DNA of 33,234 bases from an uncultured Moraxella sp. (GCA_916720335.1 CAKAQU010000002.1:1-33234); one strand, 5' to 3'. Counted from the first letter of the stretch, positions 1-8,635 are shown. A program made the numbers and translations. The notes: a model not told the origin generated them from the sequence alone.

Positions 1-1482
1 AATGGAGTTTACAATTGCTTTACCTTGAGTGCATTTTAGACCCGCTTCAATAATGTCCCATTTTGATGAATCAATCATCAAAGGTACGCGACTAATATCA
101 GGCTCAGAAGCAATCAAATTTACAAAATGAATCATTGCCTGTTTAGAATCTAACATGGCTTCATCCATGTTAATATCCACTACCTGAGCGCCACCTTCTA
201 CTTGGTCGCGAGCTACATCCAAGGCTTCAGCATATTCTTCATTTTTAATCAGTCGCAAAAACTTTTTTGAACCTGTTACGTTGGTACGTTCGCCCACATT
301 GACAAATAAACTATCACGAGTAATATTAAACGCTTCTAGTCCTGATAAACGGCAGGCGGGCTTATAGTCTGGTAGTTGGCGCGGCGGATAAGCGGATACT
401 TTTTCTACCATAGTTTGAATGTGTTTTGGGGTAGTGCCACAGCAGCCACCAACGATATTGACAATCCCTGCCTTAGCAAAACCTTCTACCATGCCAGCGG
501 TTTCATCTGGCGTTTCGTCATACTCACCAAACTCATTGGGAAGCCCTGCATTTGGGTGAGCTGAAACAAAGGTTTCGCACACATCTGATAACGCTTGAAC
601 GTGCGGTTTTAAGGCGTCTGCACCCAAAGCACAGTTAAAACCAATGGATAAAGGTTTGGCATGACGTATCGAATTATAAAATGCTTCAGCCGTTTGACCT
701 GATAACGTTCGCCCTGATGCATCCGTAATTGTGCCTGAAATCATAATTGGCAATTTAAAACCAATCATTTCAAACACACCCGTAACCGCAAAAATCGCTG
801 CTTTGGCATTTAAAGTATCAAATACGGTTTCAATTAGAATAATATCCGCCCCACCATCAATCAAAGCAAGTGTGCTTTCTGTATAATTATCAACCAGTTC
901 ATCAAACGTTACATTACGAAAAGCAGGGTCATTAACATCAGGTGAAATTGAACAGGTGCGTGATGTTGGCCCAATCACTCCCGCTACAAAACGCGGTTTA
1001 TCGGGCGTTTTTTGGTTGTATTCATCACAAATTTCACGAGCAATTTGAGCAGCGGTTTTATTAATTTCATATGTCAAAGGCTGCATATGATAATCCGCCA
1101 TGGAAATTTGAGTGCCGTTAAAACTATTGGTTTCAATAATATCCGCTCCAGCTTCTAAATACGAGCGGTGGATATTTTTGATGATATCAGGCTGAGTTAA
1201 GACCAATAAATCATTATTTCCTTTTACGTCGTTATCAATATCAGCAAAACGACTGCCTCGATAATCACTTTCGCTTAATTTATAATTTTGAATCTCAGTA
1301 CCCATTGCTCCATCAAGGTACAAAATACGCTGTTTTAATAATTTGCTTAAACGTTCATAATTGGTGGATTGAATATTTTTGTAAACAAATTCACCTTGAG
1401 GACGCAAAATAAAATTATCCGGATTATGAGGTTTATGGGTTTTGTTGTCGGTGTTATCAGGGCTGCAGCAGGTATGACTCAT
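1..1482 (-). CDS. metH: Methionine synthase, cobalamin-dependent (N-terminal part, cut by window edge)
   Basis: Transfers the methyl group of 5-methyltetrahydrofolate, via cobalamin, to homocysteine to make methionine in the cytoplasm. Only the first 494 codons are inside the window; they run off the left edge in frame. The homocysteine-binding barrel is visible: LDGAMGTEIQNY near residue 50, Cys284 in FNCALGA, and the Cys347-Cys348 pair in GGCCGTTP. These match the three zinc ligands of E. coli MetH (247, 310, 311) at a constant offset of 37, so this protein has a 37-residue longer N-terminus. The pterin-binding domain has begun (GKAIVNSI at the edge). The cobalamin and reactivation domains lie outside. 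The chosen ATG (1480-1482) gives a start of MSHTCCSPDN and has no clear ribosome-binding site, so a later start cannot be excluded. Identity is secure. Confidence 0.95.
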   Translation of the reverse strand, partial: MSHTCCSPDNTDNKTHKPHNPDNFILRPQGEFVYKNIQSTNYERLSKLLKQRILYLDGAMGTEIQNYKLSESDYRGSRFADIDNDVKGNNDLLVLTQPDIIKNIHRSYLEAGADIIETNSFNGTQISMADYHMQPLTYEINKTAAQIAREICDEYNQKTPDKPRFVAGVIGPTSRTCSISPDVNDPAFRNVTFDELVDNYTESTLALIDGGADIILIETVFDTLNAKAAIFAVTGVFEMIGFKLPIMISGTITDASGRTLSGQTAEAFYNSIRHAKPLSIGFNCALGADALKPHVQALSDVCETFVSAHPNAGLPNEFGEYDETPDETAGMVEGFAKAGIVNIVGGCCGTTPKHIQTMVEKVSAYPPRQLPDYKPACRLSGLEAFNITRDSLFVNVGERTNVTGSKKFLRLIKNEEYAEALDVARDQVEGGAQVVDINMDEAMLDSKQAMIHFVNLIASEPDISRVPLMIDSSKWDIIEAGLKCTQGKAIVNSI

Positions 1483-1528
1483 AAATTATCCAAGTTATAC
1501 TAAAAGTAATCTAAAAAATAAACCCTGA

Positions 1529-1557
1529 ATTATAACATTTTTATAAAAAAATATTAA
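1529..1557 (-). promoter_or_regulatory. Probable metH promoter
   Basis: Reading the minus strand, TTAATA (1552-1557) is followed after 17 bases by a consensus TATAAT (1529-1534). Transcription would start near 1522 and leave a leader of about 40 bases before the metH ATG. The -35 matches consensus at four of six positions. The surroundings are so AT-rich that chance matches are common. Confidence 0.5.
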
Positions 1558-1597
1558 ATATTATTTTAATAAAACTTTCATCTTATTAAGACTTATC

Positions 1598-1638
1598 AAT
1601 CATCTGTTAATTATCATTTAAATAATAATCATCTGTTA
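1598..1638. repeat. 12-base direct repeat AATCATCTGTTA, two copies
   Basis: AATCATCTGTTA occurs at 1598-1609 and again at 1627-1638, start to start 29 bases, close to three helical turns. The pair lies upstream of the predicted metH promoter, where an activator or repressor could bind. It does not resemble the E. coli MetR or MetJ box. Function is unknown. Confidence 0.5.
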
Positions 1639-2029
1639 TTAGTATAAATTCAATATAAAGTAACTCATTAAAAATACATATTTTTTAATTAAACCCATCA
1701 AAGAGTTTTTTGATATTTCATACTAAAACTAATCAACATCAATTGAATTATTTTAATACAATAAAAACCAAATATATCAATGAATAACATGAATATTATT
1801 TTATATTTTTCTATATTGTTTTTATAAAAAATTTAAATAAACAAACATTATTTTTAAAATTGTTTTTAAAATAAAAAAAACAAACCAATTTAACCAGCAT
1901 CCTAACCATTAACTAAAATTAACCATAAATGATGCCCTAATCCAAACAATCACAATACAGGCTAAATGTTTATTGAGAATACAAACACAACATTAATGCT
2001 TGATTTATCAGCTGTTCTAAGATTAGGTA

Positions 2030-2087
2030 TTGACAAAAACCTTTTTATGCCCTTAACTATTAATAAACAAATTGTTTATTTTATAAT
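2030..2087 (+). promoter_or_regulatory. Possible topA promoter elements
   Basis: A consensus TTGACA sits at 2030-2035, but the -10 at the best spacing (TTAACT, 2053-2058, spacer 17) is poor. A perfect TATAAT lies at 2082-2087 without a good -35 and would start transcription about 20 bases before the topA ATG. Either or both could be used; the sequence alone does not decide. Confidence 0.4.
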
Positions 2088-2114
2088 TTTATCGCTATAG
2101 ATTTAGGGTAGCTC

Positions 2115-4730
2115 ATGACAACCACCACATCCCCAAGCAAAACTAAAAAAAACGATACGCCCAAGGGCAAGTCTTTGGTTATCGTAGAATCTCCTGCTAA
2201 AGCCAAAACCATTAACAAATACTTGGGTTCTGGTTATATTGTTCGCTCAAGTGTTGGACATATTCGCGATTTACCTGTGTCTGGTGGTAATAAAGATAAA
2301 AAATCTGATGAAAAAGGATTAAGTCGTGAACAAAAAGCCCAAAATGCCCTTATCCGTCGCATGGGTGTTGACCCCGAACATGATTGGCAAGCCACCTATG
2401 AAATTTTACCCAACAAAACCAAAGTTATTAAAGAACTAAAAGCACTTGCTAAAGATGCCGATAAAATTTATCTTGCCACGGACTTAGACCGCGAAGGTGA
2501 GGCGATTGCTTGGCACTTAAAAGAAGTGATTGGTGGTGATGACAGCAAATATCAGCGAGTAGTATTTAATGAAATTACCAAAACCGCCATTACTGAAGCA
2601 TTTAACCATCCAATTTTACTCAATATGGACAAGGTTCATGCCCAGCAAGCACGGCGATTTTTAGATAGAGTCGTTGGTTTTATGGTGTCGCCACTGCTTT
2701 GGGCAAAAGTTGCTCGCGGATTATCAGCGGGTCGTGTGCAGTCTGTTGCAACGCGCCTAGTGGTAGAAAAAGAACGACAAATTCGTGCGTTTGTACCGAC
2801 TGAGTACTGGCAAATTCACACACAAACACACAGTCAAAAAGAAAAAGATACGCCCGTTATTTTAGAAGCAGTTCGTCAAAATGGTCAAGATTTGGTTTTG
2901 CAAAATGCCGCACAAACCCAAAATGTGGTAAATATTTTACAAAACTCAGCATTTATCGTGAGCCAACGCGAAGAAAAACCCACCAATTCACGACCATCAG
3001 CCCCCTTTATTACATCCACACTTCAACAATCAGCCAGTACACGACTTGGATTTAATGTCAAAAAAACCATGTTGCTTGCTCAGCGGTTATATGAAGCAGG
3101 TTACATTACTTACATGCGTACTGACAGCACGTTTTTATCTCAAGATGCAATCAATAATGTAAGAACCTATATTGAAAATCATCATGGTGCAAATTATCTA
3201 CCAAAAAACGCTAACATTTATGGCAATGCACAAGAAGCACACGAAGCTATCAGACCATCTGATGTATCTATCATTTCTCATCAACTGAGTGATATGGAAC
3301 GCGATGCTCAACGTCTGTATGAGTTAATCTGGCGGCAATTTGTCGCCAGCCAAATGCTGCCTGCTCAATATTTATCCATGACTTTAACCGTTATGGCATC
3401 CGACATAGAACTACGGGCAAAAGGTCGGGTAATGACTTTTGATGGCTATACTAAGGTTTTAGCCCCTACAAAAAATGACGATGTATTATTGCCTGATTTG
3501 GCAATTGGTGAAACACTAATAGTAGATAGCATTGACCCAAGCCAGCATTTTACCAAACCGCCCGCTAGATACACAGAAGCCAGCTTGGTAAAAGAACTGG
3601 AAAAACGTGGTATTGGTCGCCCGTCAACCTACGCATCCATCATTTCCACCATTCAAGAACGCGGCTACGTTCATACTGAAAATAAGCGATTATTTGCCGA
3701 AAAAATGGGGGATATTGTAACCGACCGTTTAACCATGAGTTTTCCTGATTTAATGGATTACACATTTACCGCCAGTTTAGAAGGAAAATTAGACGAAATT
3801 GCAGGTGGTATATTAAATTACAAAACCGTACTTGATAATTTTTATGGCGAATTTAAAGAAAAACTAGAGATTGCCAAAACCAAAGATGGCATGAAGCCCA
3901 ATACTCCAACCAATGTGCCTGATGTACACTGCGATTTATGCAGTCGCCCCATGCAGATTCGCACAGGTTCAACGGGAGTTTTTTTAGGCTGCACAGGCTA
4001 TAATCTACCGCCTAAAGAACGCTGTAAAGGCACCAAAAATCTCATGCCTGTAGAGGCTTTTGCCAGCCAAACCACCAACGATGATACCGATGAAATTACC
4101 GCTCTTTTAGACAAAAAACGCTGTCCAAAATGCAATACCGCAATGGATGGTTATATTGTTGATGGCGGCTTAAAATTGCACGTTTGCGGCAACAATCCCG
4201 ATTGTGATGGCTATTTGCTAGAAAAAGGGGTCTTTGATACCGCCCAAAAAGATGATGCGCCCACCATAGATTGTGATAAATGCGATGGGCAAATGGAACT
4301 AAAAACGGGGCGATTTGGAGCGTATTTTGCTTGTCAAAAATGCGACAACACCCGAAAGATACTCAAAAATGGTGAAGCCGCTCCACCACGCATGACACCT
4401 ATTGATATGCCACATTTGCGCTCTGCCAAATTTGATGACCATTATATTTTGCGTGAAGGAGCAGCGGGGTTATTTTTAGCTGCCAGTAAATTCCCTAAAA
4501 TTCGTGAAACTCGCCCACCAAAGGTCAGTGAATTAAAAACTGTCGCTGACAAATTGGACGAAAAATTTGCTTATTTATTAACCGCTCCTGAAACCGATGA
4601 TGCTGGAAATCCGACCATTATTCGCTTTAGTCGCAAAAATAATCAAATATATGTTGGGTCAGAAAAAGATGGCAAACCCACCAAATTCGCCTTGTGGTAT
4701 AAAAATAAACAATGGGTAACCAGCCTATAA
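2115..4730 (+). CDS. topA: DNA topoisomerase I
   Basis: Type IA topoisomerase that relaxes negatively supercoiled DNA through a single-strand break and a 5'-phosphotyrosine link. The 871 residues are close to the 865 of E. coli TopA. The Toprim domain begins at SLVIVESPAKAKT (21-33), with the catalytic Glu26 and the acidic D123-L-D125-R-E127. The active-site tyrosine is Y333 in YITYMRTDS, followed by R335. The C-terminal part carries three four-cysteine zinc ribbons starting near residues 606, 670 and 720, then a basic tail, as in gammaproteobacterial TopA. The first 20 residues are a Thr/Ser/Lys-rich extension. The ribosome-binding site is weak (AGGGTAG eight or so bases upstream). It is transcribed alone, with the tRNA-Val promoter directly downstream. 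Confidence 0.97.
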   Translation: MTTTTSPSKTKKNDTPKGKSLVIVESPAKAKTINKYLGSGYIVRSSVGHIRDLPVSGGNKDKKSDEKGLSREQKAQNALIRRMGVDPEHDWQATYEILPNKTKVIKELKALAKDADKIYLATDLDREGEAIAWHLKEVIGGDDSKYQRVVFNEITKTAITEAFNHPILLNMDKVHAQQARRFLDRVVGFMVSPLLWAKVARGLSAGRVQSVATRLVVEKERQIRAFVPTEYWQIHTQTHSQKEKDTPVILEAVRQNGQDLVLQNAAQTQNVVNILQNSAFIVSQREEKPTNSRPSAPFITSTLQQSASTRLGFNVKKTMLLAQRLYEAGYITYMRTDSTFLSQDAINNVRTYIENHHGANYLPKNANIYGNAQEAHEAIRPSDVSIISHQLSDMERDAQRLYELIWRQFVASQMLPAQYLSMTLTVMASDIELRAKGRVMTFDGYTKVLAPTKNDDVLLPDLAIGETLIVDSIDPSQHFTKPPARYTEASLVKELEKRGIGRPSTYASIISTIQERGYVHTENKRLFAEKMGDIVTDRLTMSFPDLMDYTFTASLEGKLDEIAGGILNYKTVLDNFYGEFKEKLEIAKTKDGMKPNTPTNVPDVHCDLCSRPMQIRTGSTGVFLGCTGYNLPPKERCKGTKNLMPVEAFASQTTNDDTDEITALLDKKRCPKCNTAMDGYIVDGGLKLHVCGNNPDCDGYLLEKGVFDTAQKDDAPTIDCDKCDGQMELKTGRFGAYFACQKCDNTRKILKNGEAAPPRMTPIDMPHLRSAKFDDHYILREGAAGLFLAASKFPKIRETRPPKVSELKTVADKLDEKFAYLLTAPETDDAGNPTIIRFSRKNNQIYVGSEKDGKPTKFALWYKNKQWVTSL

Positions 4731-4746
4731 AATTTACCAAAAACAC

Positions 4747-4774
4747 TTGCTATTTTGGATTTTTTTGTTAAAAT
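4747..4774 (+). promoter_or_regulatory. tRNA-Val promoter
   Basis: TTGCTA (4747-4752), a 16-base spacer and TAAAAT (4769-4774) lie just after the topA stop codon. The predicted start is only about five bases before the mature tRNA, a normal arrangement for a single tRNA gene. Confidence 0.6.
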
Positions 4775-4785
4775 AGGCAGAGTTT

Positions 4786-4862
4786 AGGCGTATAGCTCAG
4801 TTGGTTAGAGCGCTACGTTGACATCGTAGAGGTCTCCAGTTCGAGTCTGGATATGCCTACCA
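4786..4862 (+). tRNA. tRNA-Val (anticodon GAC)
   Basis: A complete 77-base cloverleaf with encoded CCA. The acceptor arms AGGCGTA and TATGCCT pair fully (one G-T). The D arm contains GCTCAGTTGGTTAGAGC. The anticodon stem CTACG/CGTAG encloses the loop TTGACAT, giving anticodon GAC, which reads GTC and GTT valine codons. The T arm is TCCAG-TTCGAGT-CTGGA. A short variable loop and discriminator A are present. Confidence 0.96.
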
Positions 4863-4871
4863 AAATAATTT

Positions 4872-4906
4872 AAAGGTGTAATTTGTATTACACCTTTTTG
4901 TTTTTT
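4872..4906 (+). terminator. Rho-independent terminator of tRNA-Val, probably bidirectional
   Basis: An 11-bp perfect stem, AAAGGTGTAAT (4872-4882) and ATTACACCTTT (4887-4897), with loop TTGT, is followed by a T-rich run. Read on the other strand the stem starts with an A-run complement, so it can also stop transcripts of hisF, whose stop codon is at 4913. Confidence 0.85.
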
Positions 4907-4912
4907 AGATGT

Positions 4913-5686
4913 TTAGATTGTTCTTATGGGGATACCCTGCTTTGCCATAAAATCTTTAGCTTCAGCAATGGTGTATTCACCAAAATGAAAAATGCTTGCA
5001 GCCAAAACCGCATCCGCTCCACCCAAAAGCACACCATCCACCAAATGTTGTAAATTTCCAACACCACCAGAAGCAATCACAGGAATATTAACTTTTTGAC
5101 TAATGGCTTTGGTTAAAAGTAAATCATAACCCTGCTTTGTGCCATCACCATCCATGCTGGTTACCAAAAGCTCACCTGCCCCTCGTTCTGTCATCTGAAC
5201 CGCCCAATCTACCGCATCAATGCCGGTAGCTCGTCTTCCGCCATGAGTAAAAATTTCAAAACTCAAACTACCATCAGGTTTGATTACGCGTTTTGCATCA
5301 ATTGATACCACCACACACTGACTGCCAAAACGAGCGGCAGCTTCATTGACAAGGTCGGGATTGGTGATGGCTGCTGAATTAATACCCACTTTATCCGCCC
5401 CAGCATTCAGTAAGCTGCGAATATCTTCAATTTTACGTACCCCGCCACCTACAGTAAGTGGAATAAAAATAGAACGGGCGATTTCTTCCACCATATGATA
5501 CGTTGTATCACGACCATCGGATGTGGCTGTAATGTCTAAAAAGGTAATTTCATCAGCACCGCCATCATTATAGCGTTTTGAAATCTCTACAGGGTCTCCT
5601 GCATCTTTAATATCTACAAAATTAACACCCTTAACCACCCGACCATTTTCCACATCCAGACAAGGTATTAAACGTTTTGCCAGCAT
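4913..5686 (-). CDS. hisF: Imidazole glycerol phosphate synthase, cyclase subunit
   Basis: Cyclase half of the HisF-HisH complex. It uses ammonia passed from HisH to turn PRFAR into imidazole glycerol phosphate and AICAR in histidine synthesis. The 257 residues match the usual length of the (beta/alpha)8 barrel. The catalytic acids are in place: Asp11 in PCLDVENG and Asp130 in SIDAKR. Phosphate-binding glycines follow (TVGGGV near 78-83, ASGGVG later). A strong AGGAAA ribosome-binding site precedes the ATG. It stands alone here: hisH and hisA are not adjacent, so the his genes are scattered, as is common in Pseudomonadales. It is divergent from thrB. Confidence 0.97.
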   Translation of the reverse strand: MLAKRLIPCLDVENGRVVKGVNFVDIKDAGDPVEISKRYNDGGADEITFLDITATSDGRDTTYHMVEEIARSIFIPLTVGGGVRKIEDIRSLLNAGADKVGINSAAITNPDLVNEAAARFGSQCVVVSIDAKRVIKPDGSLSFEIFTHGGRRATGIDAVDWAVQMTERGAGELLVTSMDGDGTKQGYDLLLTKAISQKVNIPVIASGGVGNLQHLVDGVLLGGADAVLAASIFHFGEYTIAEAKDFMAKQGIPIRTI

Positions 5687-5735
5687 AATTATTTCCTAAA
5701 AAAACTAAAGTAGAATTGGGATTATTGCTTTTTGG

Positions 5736-5765
5736 TTGAAAGCCTGATATTTGTAGGGGTATAAT
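5736..5765 (+). promoter_or_regulatory. thrB promoter with symmetric -10
   Basis: TTGAAA (5736-5741), an 18-base spacer and TATAAT (5760-5765). The predicted start near 5771 gives a leader of about 95 bases before thrB. The -10 lies in GGTAT-A-ATACC (5758-5768), which reads as TATTAT on the other strand and could also serve hisF. Confidence 0.65.
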
Positions 5766-5866
5766 ACCACGTTTATGGCGTTTTCATTAGGTTTTACACC
5801 AGATCAAACTTTACATTATAAAAATGATGGTCAAAATCTTATTGACAAAAACTCACAGGAAATCTT

Positions 5867-6880
5867 ATGTCTGTTTACACTCATTTATCTGACGATGAAT
5901 TTTTTGCCTTTTGTGGTCTTTATGGCATTACCTTTAAAAAAGCCATTCCAATTGTCCAGGGTGTCAAAAATTCAAACTGGTTTATCCAAACAGATAAAGA
6001 TGCAGGTGATGATTTTTCTTATGTATTTACATTATATGAAGAACGTGTGCCTGATGACATTATCAAAATGGCAACAGTAATGCACGCTCTAAAGGATAAG
6101 TTGCCAATTGCTCCGCCTTTGATAAAACTAACTGCAAAAGGCAGTCATATTGGCGAAGATTGCGTCATGCGTTATGAAAACAAAGCAATTTTAATCGTTC
6201 CAAAGCTGTCAGGCAGTCACCCCAAACAAACCACTATAAGCATGTGTCAAAAAATGGGGGCAGCACTGGCAACCTTGCACCAGACTTTAACTAGCCTTGA
6301 GCCTGCTGAAGATTATGGCGTACCTTTATACGATTGGAGCCGCGTCAAACAAAGAGAATGCGCGTATATGCCCTTTGATGAAGCCAAATTAATGAATGAT
6401 ATTTGGACAGCATACGCTAATTTACCTGACAATCTACCCAAAGGGCTATGTCATTTAGATATGTTTACAGATAACACTCTGTGGGATTTTTCAAACGATA
6501 ATACATTAACTGGACTTTTGGATTTTACTGAGGTGAGTGTTGAACATTATTTAATGGATATTGCCATCACCATCAATGATTTTTGTACCACTTGGGGCAG
6601 TGCTATTGATGGCGAAACGACAAATTTTAGCCACGAAAAAATGGATGCATTTATTGCTGGCTATCAAAGCGTTCGCCCTTTAACTACGGATGAAAAATCT
6701 GCCCTACCCGTTATGCTGGCATATTCGGCAACGATTTTTTGGCTTTTGCGATTAAATGTGATGTATTACAACCGTGAACAAGGGCGTACAGGTGGCGATA
6801 TTATGGTAAAAAATCCTGATTTGATGAAACGTTTGGCAGCGCATCATTGGACAAATTTACAAAATAAATCAATAAAGTAG
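5867..6880 (+). CDS. thrB: Homoserine kinase (APH-fold type)
   Basis: Phosphorylates homoserine with ATP in threonine synthesis. It belongs to the aminoglycoside phosphotransferase-like ThrB found in Pseudomonadales, not the GHMP kinase of E. coli. The start (MSVYTHLSDDEF) and the GVKNSNWF segment near residues 32-39 fit that family. The catalytic loop is H196-L-D198-M-F-T-D-N203 (HxDxxxxN). The metal-binding acid is D219 in GLLDFTEV, followed by a typical helix, LMDIAITINDFC. Length is 337 residues, near the usual 315-320. AGGAAA six bases before the ATG supports this start. The next gene begins six bases after the stop codon, so the two are probably co-transcribed. Confidence 0.9.
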   Translation: MSVYTHLSDDEFFAFCGLYGITFKKAIPIVQGVKNSNWFIQTDKDAGDDFSYVFTLYEERVPDDIIKMATVMHALKDKLPIAPPLIKLTAKGSHIGEDCVMRYENKAILIVPKLSGSHPKQTTISMCQKMGAALATLHQTLTSLEPAEDYGVPLYDWSRVKQRECAYMPFDEAKLMNDIWTAYANLPDNLPKGLCHLDMFTDNTLWDFSNDNTLTGLLDFTEVSVEHYLMDIAITINDFCTTWGSAIDGETTNFSHEKMDAFIAGYQSVRPLTTDEKSALPVMLAYSATIFWLLRLNVMYYNREQGRTGGDIMVKNPDLMKRLAAHHWTNLQNKSIK

Positions 6881-6886
6881 AAAAGT

Positions 6887-7771
6887 ATGTGCCAACTTTT
6901 AGGAATGAATTGCAATACCCCAACTGATATTGGTTTTAGTTTTGCAGGTTTTCGCAGGCGTGGCGGTGATACCGACCATCATGAGGATGGGTTTGGGATT
7001 GCATTTTTTGAAAAAAATGAACACGATAAAATTGGTTTACGCTTATTTCATGATGATAAACCATCACATCTATCGCCTGTTGCTGATTTGGTCAATCACT
7101 ATCCCATCAAAGCCATCAATGTCATCGCTCACATTCGCAAAGCCACCACAGGCGAACATGGGCTTGCCAATACCCATCCTTTTGTTCGTGAAGTATGGGG
7201 TGAACAGTGGGCATTTGCTCATAATGGACAAATGAGCGAACATTTCATTCGTCAAAGTCAAAGACTAAGAGCAAATGGTAATGGAGAACATTTCATGCCT
7301 GTTGGCGATACTGACAGTGAAATGGCGTTTTGTTACTTATTAAATCGTCTCAAAGCTACCTTTAAAAAACGCCCCTCTGATGAAGCCTTGTTTACCTTTT
7401 TAACTGCGCAATGTCGCTATTTATCAGCCAATGGTTTATTTAATTGTTTAATTTCTAATGGCACATGGCATCTAGCTTATGCAAGCAGTTTGCTGTTTTA
7501 TTTAACCAGAAAAGCGCCGTTTGGAGAAGCAATTTTATCCGATGGTGAAGTGTCAGTTAATTTTGGTGATGTTACTACCAATCAAGACAAAGTTACCATT
7601 TTGGTAACCACTCCTTTAACCAGTAATGAAAAATGGCAACAATTGGCAGTCAATGAATGTTTGGTGTTTTGTGATGGCGATGTGATATTTCGAGATACTC
7701 CTAGCAAAAAAACATATTTAAGTATCGATGAAGGCATTGCTTTAGCACGACAAGTTGGTGCAAGTGTGTAA
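6887..7771 (+). CDS. Class II glutamine amidotransferase (YafJ-like)
   Basis: An Ntn-type glutaminase domain that releases ammonia from glutamine or hydrolyses a related amide bond; the true substrate is not known. The family marks are clear: nucleophile Cys2 directly after the initiator Met, DGFGI (34-38), AHIRKAT with Arg84 for substrate carboxylate binding, and AHNGQ with Asn113-Gly114 for the oxyanion hole. At 294 residues it is somewhat longer than E. coli YafJ (255). No synthase or acceptor domain follows. It lies six bases downstream of thrB with a poor ribosome-binding site, suggesting translational coupling. No terminator is evident after it. The family call is firm, the physiological role open. 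Confidence 0.88.
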   Translation: MCQLLGMNCNTPTDIGFSFAGFRRRGGDTDHHEDGFGIAFFEKNEHDKIGLRLFHDDKPSHLSPVADLVNHYPIKAINVIAHIRKATTGEHGLANTHPFVREVWGEQWAFAHNGQMSEHFIRQSQRLRANGNGEHFMPVGDTDSEMAFCYLLNRLKATFKKRPSDEALFTFLTAQCRYLSANGLFNCLISNGTWHLAYASSLLFYLTRKAPFGEAILSDGEVSVNFGDVTTNQDKVTILVTTPLTSNEKWQQLAVNECLVFCDGDVIFRDTPSKKTYLSIDEGIALARQVGASV

Positions 7772-7837
7772 ATTGAACATATTTTATACTAATTATCCGA
7801 TAAAACCTCAGCTTAGATGCTTGATTGACTTGAATAA

Positions 7838-7868
7838 TTGACTTTCACCCTAAATTATGTGTTATAAT
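7838..7868 (+). promoter_or_regulatory. Promoter of the OmpW-family gene
   Basis: TTGACT (7838-7843) and a consensus TATAAT (7863-7868) are separated by 19 bases, slightly longer than ideal. The leader would be about 57 bases, ending in AAAGG shortly before the ATG. Confidence 0.6.
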
Positions 7869-7931
7869 CTGAACAGAAGTTTAGTACTTCTATTCGTTGG
7901 ATAATTTTCCGCAATAAAAAAGGTAACTATT

Positions 7932-8573
7932 ATGTTTAATAAATTAGCGTTAGTAACAGCCGTCGCCGTTATTTCTACTGCTGCTTCTGCTGGTGGTTTG
8001 ACTTTTAAAGCTGGTCTTGGTTATATTGACCCAACTGCTAGCAAAAATATGGGTGATGTAAGCACGCCAGATGGATTCGAAAAAGTAGAGGTTAGTGGTG
8101 AAGCCGCTTTACTGCCTTCTTTTGATTATCGTTTTGGCAACAGCCCATTTTCTGCTGAATTGCTACTAGCCACTCCTTCTACTCATACAATTACCGCCTT
8201 ATTTGACGGTGTGAGAGATGAAGTTGCTACAGTAAAACAATTGCCACCTACTCTTACCTTTAAATACAACACCCCTTCTTGGCATGGTATTAGCGCCAAT
8301 GCGGGTCTAGGTGCAACCGTATTTATTCCATATGAAGCCAAAAGCGTTGCTGGAGATGGTAGCGTGACCAAATTGGATGTGGATACTAAAGTTGCTCCAG
8401 CTGCTCAGCTTGGTGTAAGCTGGTCACCTGCATCTTCTAACTGGGGCGTGTTTGCTGATGCTCGTTACGCTAAGCTAAAAACCAAAGTAACAGATAAAAC
8501 TGATAATGCCAACCTTGGTAATTTAGAAATTGACCCTGTTGTTTACAGCATTGGTGTAAGCCACAAGTTCTAA
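7932..8573 (+). CDS. OmpW-family outer membrane protein
   Basis: A small eight-stranded beta-barrel of the outer membrane, a family linked to uptake of small hydrophobic compounds. The signal peptide is clear (residues 1-20, cleavage after ASA). Family segments include AELLLATPSTHTI, QLPPTLTFKYN, ADARYAKLKTK and a last strand, DPVVYSIGVSHKF, ending in the C-terminal aromatic residue needed for barrel insertion. The 213-residue length fits OmpW (about 212 in E. coli). The AAAGG ribosome-binding site fits the chosen ATG. It has its own promoter and a strong terminator, so it is mostly a single-gene unit. The fold and place are secure; the substrate is not known. Confidence 0.9.
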   Translation: MFNKLALVTAVAVISTAASAGGLTFKAGLGYIDPTASKNMGDVSTPDGFEKVEVSGEAALLPSFDYRFGNSPFSAELLLATPSTHTITALFDGVRDEVATVKQLPPTLTFKYNTPSWHGISANAGLGATVFIPYEAKSVAGDGSVTKLDVDTKVAPAAQLGVSWSPASSNWGVFADARYAKLKTKVTDKTDNANLGNLEIDPVVYSIGVSHKF

Positions 8574-8594
8574 TTTGCTCTTATCTGCTTTATG

Positions 8595-8625
8595 CCCCAG
8601 CTCCTTTTTGGTGTTGGGGTTTTTT
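8595..8625 (+). terminator. Rho-independent terminator after the OmpW-family gene
   Basis: Stem CCCCAGCTCC (8595-8604) against GGTGTTGGGG (8610-8619), with one G-T pair and one T-T mismatch and loop TTTTT, is followed by six T. It ends only ten bases before the next start codon. Confidence 0.85.
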
Positions 8626-8635
8626 ATGGAATTTT

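Larger units (their letters stand above)
1483..2114. other. Long AT-rich intergenic region between divergent metH and topA
   Basis: This 632-base stretch holds no credible open reading frame. It contains the two outward promoters, a 12-base direct repeat (1598-1609 and 1627-1638) and a small inverted repeat, ATCAAA-N6-TTTGAT (1697-1714). I found no cobalamin or SAM riboswitch signature next to metH. The base composition is much richer in A+T than the flanking genes. Confidence 0.7.

Noticed and set aside
1483..1700. Possible cobalamin or SAM riboswitch upstream of metH
   Set aside because: No B12-box or SAM-I core could be found, and the predicted leader is only about 40 bases.
5775..6080. 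101-codon open frame starting near the predicted thrB transcription start
   Set aside because: It overlaps thrB in another frame, has no ribosome-binding site, and its product resembles nothing; thrB has clear family motifs and a good ribosome-binding site.
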